Source of the DNA: Ramlibacter albus
Lineage (GTDB): Bacteria; Pseudomonadota; Gammaproteobacteria; Burkholderiales; Burkholderiaceae_C
Reading direction: 5' to 3'
DNA: 64,000 nucleotides
Assembly (NCBI RefSeq): GCF_014297445.1
Contig: NZ_JACORU010000005.1
Coordinates: 1 to 64,000, forward strand
Both the position numbers and the translations under genes were made by a program. The notes beneath the pieces are model-generated. The model did no database searches. It worked only from the letters and a program-made list of their open reading frames with translations, and was not told where the DNA came from. How positions within the stretch are numbered: the first letter of the stretch is position 1; each line of letters opens with the position of its first letter. Shown here piece after piece: positions 58,942 to 64,000 of this stretch.

Positions 58942-59553
58942 GTGAATAGTCCGAAAAAATTCCTTCGGCCCGCAGCCTGCATCTTCGCAGGGATAGTTGC
59001 TTGGTCGACGAGCGAAAGCCTTCTCTGGGTTCCGGCGCTTCTTCTCAGCTTGTTCTTTTTCGGCGTTGATGTCCTGTTGTTTGACAAGAGCACTTCGCCG
59101 CACCTCGGCATGGACAAAGAGCGCGGATCGAGTCCACTGGGCAAGCTTGGTACCTACACAGTTGACGGGACGACGTCGTATGGCCTGTTCATCGAATTGG
59201 CTGGGCATTCGGTCTTCGTCGACCTAAGGGAGGATGAGGAGCTTGAGACGCGGGAGAGGCACGCCCTCTTTCTGTATCAGCAGGCTCCCGAGCTGGAAAG
59301 GAACCTGCTCGAGTTCCTTGCCCGGAATCCTGAGTTTCACGGCAAGCGGGTGACATATATCGGCCTGCATTCGCCCGACGTGAGGCAAGCGGAAGTCTTC
59401 TGGGAAAGCCCTGCTGACACTTTAGACGCCGCGACTAGAGCGAGATCGCCCCCCGCTGCCCCATCGCCCCCCGCCACCGCAGCAAATTCGGATGCTGCTC
59501 CCCCGCCTTCACCTTCACCACGCGCGCAAAATCCACAGCCACCACCGCCGTGA
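58942..59553 (+). CDS. membrane hypothetical protein with aberrant C-terminus
   Basis: A 203-residue reading frame starting with GTG. Two hydrophobic helices (RPAACIFAGIVAWSTSESLLWVPALLLSLFFFGVDVLLF, about residues 9-47) precede a soluble domain (YGLFIELAGHSVFVDLREDEELETRERHAL and GKRVTYIGLHS). The last 45 residues are Pro/Ala/Ser only and correspond to the antisense of the convergent GST gene. The true protein probably ended near residue 160, and its natural 3' end was lost at a recombination junction around 59420. Last gene of the toxin island. Confidence 0.45.
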   Translation: MNSPKKFLRPAACIFAGIVAWSTSESLLWVPALLLSLFFFGVDVLLFDKSTSPHLGMDKERGSSPLGKLGTYTVDGTTSYGLFIELAGHSVFVDLREDEELETRERHALFLYQQAPELERNLLEFLARNPEFHGKRVTYIGLHSPDVRQAEVFWESPADTLDAATRARSPPAAPSPPATAANSDAAPPPSPSPRAQNPQPPPP

Positions 59554-60067
59554 TGTCCACCAGGCTGAACCGGTCCGTCGCGACGTACTCGCGCCCCGCC
59601 AGCCGCTCTTCCAGCACGTCGAAGAACTGCTGCACGCGCTTCAAACCGCGCTGGCCCAGCTCGGGGATCTGCACGTAGTCGTTCGGGCCGGGCAGCGCGC
59701 GGTTGGCGAGCGAAGGCGCGGTGTTGCGCATGGCCTCGGCGATGGCCATCAAGCCCTCGAATTCCACCCGCCAGTTCCAGTGCGCGACCTCCGCCTTCTC
59801 CAGCGGCGTGATGCCCATGAGGGCAGGCTCGGGATAGCGCGCTTCGAGGTACGCCGCTATCGCCGCGTTGCTGGTGAGCTTGCCGCCTTCTTCCGTCACA
59901 AGCACCGGCACTGTGCACAGCGGGTTGATCGCGCGGAAAGCGTCGCCCAGCTGCTCGTTGTTGCGCAGGTCCACCTGCACCGTCTCGTGCTTCACGCCCT
60001 TCTCGGCGAGCAGGATGCGCGCGCGGCGCGGGCTGGGGGCGGTCGAGCAATCGTAGAGGGTGATCAT
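59435..60067 (-). CDS. glutathione S-transferase family protein
   Basis: A 210-residue GST. The thioredoxin-like N-terminal domain is MITLYDCSTAPSPRRARILLAEKGV with the cis-Pro/Glu-Ser-type site CTVPVLVTEEGGKLTSNAAIAAYLEARYP. The helical C-terminal domain includes REYVATDRFSLVDITAVVAVDFARV, whose Asp caps the conserved helix. It overlaps the next upstream GST gene by 4 bases (ATGA), so both are one unit. Substrate unknown; possibly detoxification linked to the aromatic-type genes nearby. Confidence 0.88.
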   Translation of the reverse strand: MITLYDCSTAPSPRRARILLAEKGVKHETVQVDLRNNEQLGDAFRAINPLCTVPVLVTEEGGKLTSNAAIAAYLEARYPEPALMGITPLEKAEVAHWNWRVEFEGLMAIAEAMRNTAPSLANRALPGPNDYVQIPELGQRGLKRVQQFFDVLEERLAGREYVATDRFSLVDITAVVAVDFARVVKVKAGEQHPNLLRWRGAMGQRGAISL

Positions 60068-60930
60068 GCCTGCACCTTGTCCTGTGTCTTGTTCTCGAAG
60101 TCCGACGCGTCGTGCCGCTCGTGCAACTGGCTCGAGGGCTCGCCCCACGTGCGGTTGACCATGCGGCCGCGGCGCGCGGCGGGCCGCTGCGCGATCTCGT
60201 TCGTCCAGCGCAGCACGTTCGTGTACGCCTGCACCTGCAGGAACTCGCCCGCGCCGTACAGCTGGCCCTTCGCCAAAGCGCCGTACCAGGGCCAGATGGC
60301 AATGTCCGCCAGCGTGTAGTCGTCGCCCGCGATGTAGCGGCTGTCGGCCAGGCGCTTGTCCAGCACGTCGAGCTGGCGCTTGGTCTCCATCGCGTAGCGG
60401 TCGATGGCGTACTCGATCTTCTCCGGCGCGTACGCATAGAAGTGGCCGAAGCCACCCCCGAGGAAAGGCGCGCTGCCCATCTGCCACATCAGCCACGAGA
60501 GGCACTCGGCACGCGCGGCGGTTTCGGTGGGCATGAACGCACCGCCGAATTTCTCGGAGAGATAGAGCAGGATCGCGCCCGACTCGAACACGCGGACCGG
60601 CTGCGGGCCGCTGCGGTCGACCAGCGCGGGAATCTTGGAATTGGGGTTGATGGCTACGAACCCGCTGCCGAACTGCTCGCCCTCGTTGATCTTCACGAGC
60701 CACGCGTCGTACTCGGCGCCCTTGTGGCCGAGTGCGAGCAGCTCCTCCAGCATCACCGTCACCTTCACGCCGTTGGGCGTGCCCAGCGAATACAGCTGCA
60801 GCGGGTGGCGGCCCACCGGCAGCTCCTTGTCGTGCGTGGCACCGGCGACGGGCCGGTTGATCTTGGCGAACCGGCCACCGTTCTCGCGGTTCCAGGTCCA
60901 CACAGCGGGCGGCGTGTACTGCGTTTCCAT
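60064..60930 (-). CDS. yghU: YghU-like glutathione-dependent disulfide-bond oxidoreductase
   Basis: A 288-residue GST-superfamily protein closely matching E. coli YghU over its whole length. Shared segments are PPAVWTWNRENGGRFAKINRPVAGATHDKELPVGRHPLQLYSLGTPNGVKVTVMLEELLALG in the first domain, FVAINPNSKIPALVD, RVFESGAILLYLSEKFGG, APFLGGGFGHFYAYAPEKIEYAIDRYAMETKRQLDVLDKRL and the terminal QLHERHDASDFENKTQDK. YghU binds two glutathiones and reduces disulfides and hydroperoxides. Upstream ATGs in the frame lie in the IclR antisense and were rejected. Confidence 0.93.
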   Translation of the reverse strand: METQYTPPAVWTWNRENGGRFAKINRPVAGATHDKELPVGRHPLQLYSLGTPNGVKVTVMLEELLALGHKGAEYDAWLVKINEGEQFGSGFVAINPNSKIPALVDRSGPQPVRVFESGAILLYLSEKFGGAFMPTETAARAECLSWLMWQMGSAPFLGGGFGHFYAYAPEKIEYAIDRYAMETKRQLDVLDKRLADSRYIAGDDYTLADIAIWPWYGALAKGQLYGAGEFLQVQAYTNVLRWTNEIAQRPAARRGRMVNRTWGEPSSQLHERHDASDFENKTQDKVQA

Positions 60931-60940
60931 GTCTTGTCCT

Positions 60941-61744
60941 TCAGGCCGAAGCCGCTGCGGGCAGGGCGCCCAGTTTCGCCGAGATGGCGTCCGCGCACCG
61001 TACCAGTTCCTTTGCCGCCTTGCTCGCGGGGTCCGCACTCAGTGCGGCACTCGGGCCGATGGCGGTGAGCGCCAGCACCATCTTGCCGAAGCCGTCGAAG
61101 ACCGGGGCGGAGATGGCGCTCACGCCCTTGACTGTGCCGTCGACGATGGAGGCGAAGCGCTGCTCGCGTACCTTGCGCACCTCCGCCTCGAAGCGCGGGT
61201 CCAGCCGCTGCTTGGGCGCGCCCGCTTCGAGCGACAGCGCATCGAGCACCTTCTCGCGCGGCATGAAGGCCGCGAACAGCTTGCCCGACGCCGTCTCGCG
61301 CAGCGACACCACCGTGCCGTGCCGCATGTTCACGTGCACGGCGGTGGGGCCTTCCTCCAGCCGCACGAAGGTGGGCCCGCGGTTGCCCCAGATCGCGATG
61401 CCCACCGTCTGCCCGATGGTTCGCGCCAGCGCGGGCAGCTCGGCACTGGCCAGCCGGATAGGGTCGACCTGCTGCAGGCTGATCAGGCCCAGCTGCAGCG
61501 CGAGCGGGCCAAGGCCGTAGTAGCCCGTGGCAGGGTCCTGCTGGATCAGGCCGAGCTTGCCGAAGCTCACGAGGTAAGGGTGCGCCTTGGCGGCGTTCAT
61601 GCCGGCTTCGGCGGCCAGGTCCTTCAGCGGCGTGGGCCGCGCCAGGTGCGCCAGCGCCAGCAGCAGCTGGCCGCCCACCTCGATGCTCTGGATGCCGCGC
61701 GACTCGCGTGCGGCGCCTTCTTCCCCAGGGTCGCTGGAATTCAT
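60941..61744 (-). CDS. IclR family transcriptional regulator
   Basis: A 267-residue IclR-type regulator. The winged helix is IEVGGQLLLALAHLARPTPLKDLAAEAGMNAAKAHPYLVSFGKLGLI. The effector domain carries PTFVRLEEGPTAVHVNMRHGTVVSLRETASGKLFAAFMP and VKGVSAISAPVFDGFGKMVLALTAIGP. It is the first gene of a leftward unit with the two GST genes and is divergent from the MBL-fold/monooxygenase operon, with direct and inverted repeats in the shared 89-base region, so it probably controls both. Confidence 0.9.
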   Translation of the reverse strand: MNSSDPGEEGAARESRGIQSIEVGGQLLLALAHLARPTPLKDLAAEAGMNAAKAHPYLVSFGKLGLIQQDPATGYYGLGPLALQLGLISLQQVDPIRLASAELPALARTIGQTVGIAIWGNRGPTFVRLEEGPTAVHVNMRHGTVVSLRETASGKLFAAFMPREKVLDALSLEAGAPKQRLDPRFEAEVRKVREQRFASIVDGTVKGVSAISAPVFDGFGKMVLALTAIGPSAALSADPASKAAKELVRCADAISAKLGALPAAASA

Positions 61745-61772
61745 CGTCCGTATTTTTACCTAGCCGAATGGA

Positions 61773-61787
61773 TTAGACATTATCTAA
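61773..61787. promoter_or_regulatory. inverted repeat in IclR/MBL divergent region
   Basis: TTAGA-CATTA-TCTAA is a perfect 5-base-arm dyad; the 9-base string TTAGACATT is repeated at 61809-61817. The A/T-rich block stands out from its surroundings and is a likely operator region for the IclR protein. Confidence 0.5.
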
Positions 61788-61833
61788 CGCATTGACTAAG
61801 ATCAAACCTTAGACATTGACGAACGCATTTCAC

Positions 61834-62787
61834 ATGAGCAAAACTTTTGCCTCCCAGGCCGACCTCGAGGAAAAGCGGGTCAGCTTCACCCGGCTCTCGG
61901 ACAACGCGTATGCGTACACCGCCGAGGGCGACCCCAACACGGGCGTGATCGTGGGCGACGACGCCGTGATGGTCATCGACACGCAGGCCACGCCGGTGAT
62001 GGCGCAGGACGTGGTGCGCCGCATCCGCGAGGTGACGGACAAGCCGATCAAGTACGTGGTGCTCAGCCATTACCACGCGGTGCGCGTGCTGGGCGCCTCG
62101 GGGTACGGGGCGGAGCATGTGATCGCCAGCCGCGACACCTACGACCTGATCGTGGAGCGCGGCGAGCAGGACAAGGCCAGCGAGATCGGCCGTTTCCCGC
62201 GCCTTTTCCGCGCGGTGGAGTCGGTGCCCGAGGGGCTCACGTGGCCGACGATCACTTTCAGCGGCGCGATGTCGGTCTGGTTGGGCAAGCTCGAAGTGCA
62301 GTTGCTGCAGCTCGGGCGCGGCCACACCAAGGGCGACACGGTGGCGTGGCTGCCGCAGCAGCGCATCCTCTTCTCCGGCGACCTCGTGGAGTTCGACGCC
62401 ACGCCGTATGCCGGCGATGCGTACTTCAAGGACTGGCCGCAGACCCTGGACAACCTCGCGAAGCTGGACCCCGTGGCGCTGGTGCCCGGCCGCGGCGCGG
62501 CGCTCACCACCCCCGCGCAGGTGCGCGAGGGCCTGGCCGGCACGCGCGCCTTCATCAGCGACGTGTACGCGAGCGTGCAGGCCGGCGTGAAGGCCGGCAA
62601 GGACCTCAACGCGGTCTACAAGGAGACGTACTCGAAGCTCGAGCCGAAGTACGGCCACTGGGTGATCTTCGACCACTGCATGCCCTTCGACGTGACGCGC
62701 TGCTACGACGAGGCCACGCAGTACCCCGACCCGCGCATCTGGACGGCCGAGCGCGACGTGCAGATGTGGCAGACGCTCGAAGGTTAG
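61834..62787 (+). CDS. metallo-beta-lactamase-fold hydrolase
   Basis: A 317-residue MBL-fold protein. The first metal motif is LSHYHAVRVLGA (His79, His81), in which the usual Asp-His of HxHxDH is replaced by Arg-Val. LGRGHTKGDTVAWLPQQ, FSGDLVEFDATPYAGD and a late FDHC supply other metal or fold positions. The reduced site suggests a mononuclear enzyme or lactonase/thioesterase-like activity on an aromatic pathway ester. The ATG at 61834 was preferred over an upstream TTG. It is 2 bases before the monooxygenase gene. Confidence 0.85.
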   Translation: MSKTFASQADLEEKRVSFTRLSDNAYAYTAEGDPNTGVIVGDDAVMVIDTQATPVMAQDVVRRIREVTDKPIKYVVLSHYHAVRVLGASGYGAEHVIASRDTYDLIVERGEQDKASEIGRFPRLFRAVESVPEGLTWPTITFSGAMSVWLGKLEVQLLQLGRGHTKGDTVAWLPQQRILFSGDLVEFDATPYAGDAYFKDWPQTLDNLAKLDPVALVPGRGAALTTPAQVREGLAGTRAFISDVYASVQAGVKAGKDLNAVYKETYSKLEPKYGHWVIFDHCMPFDVTRCYDEATQYPDPRIWTAERDVQMWQTLEG

Positions 62788-62789
62788 CC

Positions 62790-64000
62790 ATGGATTACCA
62801 GAAGCTGGTGTTCGACTACGTGCGCTCGCGCGACCAGGACGCGGCGCGACCGGTGCGCCGCCCCGTCGTCATCGTCGGCGCCGGCCCCATCGGCCTGAGC
62901 CTCGCCATCGACCTCGCGCAGCGCGAAGTGCCTGTCGTGCTGCTCGACAACGACAACGTGCTCTCGGCCGGTTCGCGCGCCATCTGCTTCGCCAAGCGCA
63001 CGCTGGAGATCTGGGACCGGCTGGGATGCGGCGGCCGCATGGTGGCCAAGGGCGTGTCGTGGAACAAAGGCCGCGTGTTCCTGCGGACCGAGGAGGTGTA
63101 CAGCTTCGACCTGCTGCCCGAAACAGGCCACGAGCGCCCGGCCTTCATCAACCTGCAGCAGTACTACGCCGAGGGTTACCTTGTGGAGCGCGCACAGCAG
63201 TTGCCGCTGGTGGACATCCGCTGGAAGAACAAGGTGGTGGCGCTGGAGCAGCGTGCGGACCATGCGCTGCTGACCATTGAAACACCCGAGGGCAACTACC
63301 AGCTCGAGGCCGGTTACGTTGCCGCGTGCGACGGCTCGCGTTCAACCGTGCGGCAGTTGCTCGGCCTCGAAAGCAAGGGCCGTGTGTTCAAGGACCGGTT
63401 CCTCATCGCCGACGTGAAGATGAAGCTGCCGCATCCGGCCGAAAGGTGGTTCTGGTTCGACCCGCCCTTCCACCGCAACCAGAGCGTGCTGCTGCACATG
63501 CAGCCGGACGGCGTGTGGCGCATCGACTTCCAGCTGGGCTGGGACGCCGACCCCGAGAAGGAGAAGCGCGCCGAGAACATCATCCCGCGCGTCAAGGAGA
63601 TGCTCGCGCACTCGTCGCTGAAGGATGCGGAGTTCGAGCTGGAGTGGGCGAGCGTCTACACCTTCTCGTGCCTGCGCATGGACAGCTTCCGACATGGCCG
63701 CGTGCTGTTCGCAGGCGACTCCGCGCATGGCGTATCGCCGTTCGGTGCGCGCGGCGCGAACTCCGGCGTGCAGGACGCGGAGAACCTCGCGTGGAAGCTC
63801 GCTGCCGTGCTGCAGGGCCAGGCACCCGATGCGCTGCTGGACACGTATGCGTCCGAGCGCGAGTACGCCGCCGACGAGAACATCCTCAACTCCACGCGCG
63901 CCACCGACTTCATCACGCCCAAGAGCGAGGTGAGCCGCTTGTTCCGCGATGCCGTGCTGCACCTCGCGAAGGACCACGCATTCGCGCGCACGCTCGTGAA
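62790..64000 (+). CDS. FAD-dependent aromatic monooxygenase (MhpA-like), 3' end outside window
   Basis: The first 403 codons of an FAD monooxygenase. The FAD-binding Rossmann motif is PVVIVGAGPIGLSLAIDLAQR (about residues 28-48). It is followed by SAGSRAICFAKRTLEIWDRLG, the second FAD motif YVAACDGSRSTVRQLLGL and the GD motif VLFAGDSAHGVSPFGARGANSGVQDAENLAWKL. This matches class A hydroxylases such as 3-(3-hydroxyphenyl)propionate hydroxylase, so an aromatic substrate is likely. The reading frame is open to the window edge. Cotranscribed with the MBL-fold gene. Confidence 0.9.
   Translation, partial: MDYQKLVFDYVRSRDQDAARPVRRPVVIVGAGPIGLSLAIDLAQREVPVVLLDNDNVLSAGSRAICFAKRTLEIWDRLGCGGRMVAKGVSWNKGRVFLRTEEVYSFDLLPETGHERPAFINLQQYYAEGYLVERAQQLPLVDIRWKNKVVALEQRADHALLTIETPEGNYQLEAGYVAACDGSRSTVRQLLGLESKGRVFKDRFLIADVKMKLPHPAERWFWFDPPFHRNQSVLLHMQPDGVWRIDFQLGWDADPEKEKRAENIIPRVKEMLAHSSLKDAEFELEWASVYTFSCLRMDSFRHGRVLFAGDSAHGVSPFGARGANSGVQDAENLAWKLAAVLQGQAPDALLDTYASEREYAADENILNSTRATDFITPKSEVSRLFRDAVLHLAKDHAFARTLV

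Noticed and set aside
59435-60901. A 488-residue fused double GST
   Set aside because: The N-terminal part is an out-of-frame reading of yghU; the two genes overlap by 4 bases as separate proteins.

Overview
The window is GC-rich, gene-dense chromosomal DNA of a betaproteobacterium. It most resembles the Burkholderiales/Comamonadaceae (Ramlibacter or Variovorax type). The grounds are orphan Bug-type (tripartite tricarboxylate) binding proteins, several IclR/GntR/TetR-governed small-acid catabolic operons, and a nirS-type denitrification cluster under an Fnr-like oxygen sensor. No rRNA, tRNA or CRISPR array was seen. The species assignment is inference.

Region 1 (1-12.4 kb) is mixed housekeeping with visible decay. 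It holds a small secreted protein, a PhoD-like phosphatase, a large hybrid sensor kinase, an aldo/keto reductase, GrpB-family and DUF938 proteins, and dodecin. Four broken genes lie here: a duplicated DUF3820 3' end, a gutted cytochrome c, a frameshifted histidine phosphatase and a headless Bug protein.

Region 2 (12.4-36 kb) is catabolism and transport. A GntR-headed operon joins a Bug protein to two enolase-superfamily enzymes, an FAH-type hydrolase, a 2-hydroxyacid dehydrogenase and a hydratase. A TetR-headed set has a CoA-transferase, a shikimate-dehydrogenase-like enzyme and a MaoC protein divergent from a complete sugar-type ABC importer; two similar inverted repeats suggest one regulon. 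Next come xth, a flavoprotein, an SDR, truC, the Fnr-like regulator with a clear terminator, and an IclR-governed Bug protein plus FMN-dependent 2-hydroxyacid oxidase with a perfect palindrome between the divergent genes.

Region 3 (36-41 kb) holds a trypsin-like protease, an XRE regulator/nucleotidyltransferase pair that looks like a toxin-antitoxin or defence module, an M16 peptidase and a membrane protein with a degenerate GGDEF domain.

Region 4 (41-51.8 kb) is the cytochrome cd1 nitrite reductase locus, read leftward as nirS-nirC-nirF-nirDL-nirGH-nirJ-nirN. nirE is divergent and nsrR is convergent with nirE. An FNR/DNR box lies between nirS and nirE. Two mobile sequences have entered the operon: an IS110-family element between nirDL and nirGH, and a palindromic REP-like element that now encodes the N-terminus of NirC.

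Region 5 (51.8-59.5 kb) is a polymorphic-toxin island. It has a Sec-exported RHS protein with a C-terminal HNH-like nuclease, a SUFU-family immunity gene overlapping its 3' end, and four more small probable immunity or orphan genes. The last of these runs into the antisense of a GST gene. Region 6 (59.4-64 kb) returns to core-like genes: two GST-family proteins, an IclR regulator, a metallo-beta-lactamase-fold protein and an FAD monooxygenase cut by the window end, probably an aromatic-compound operon.
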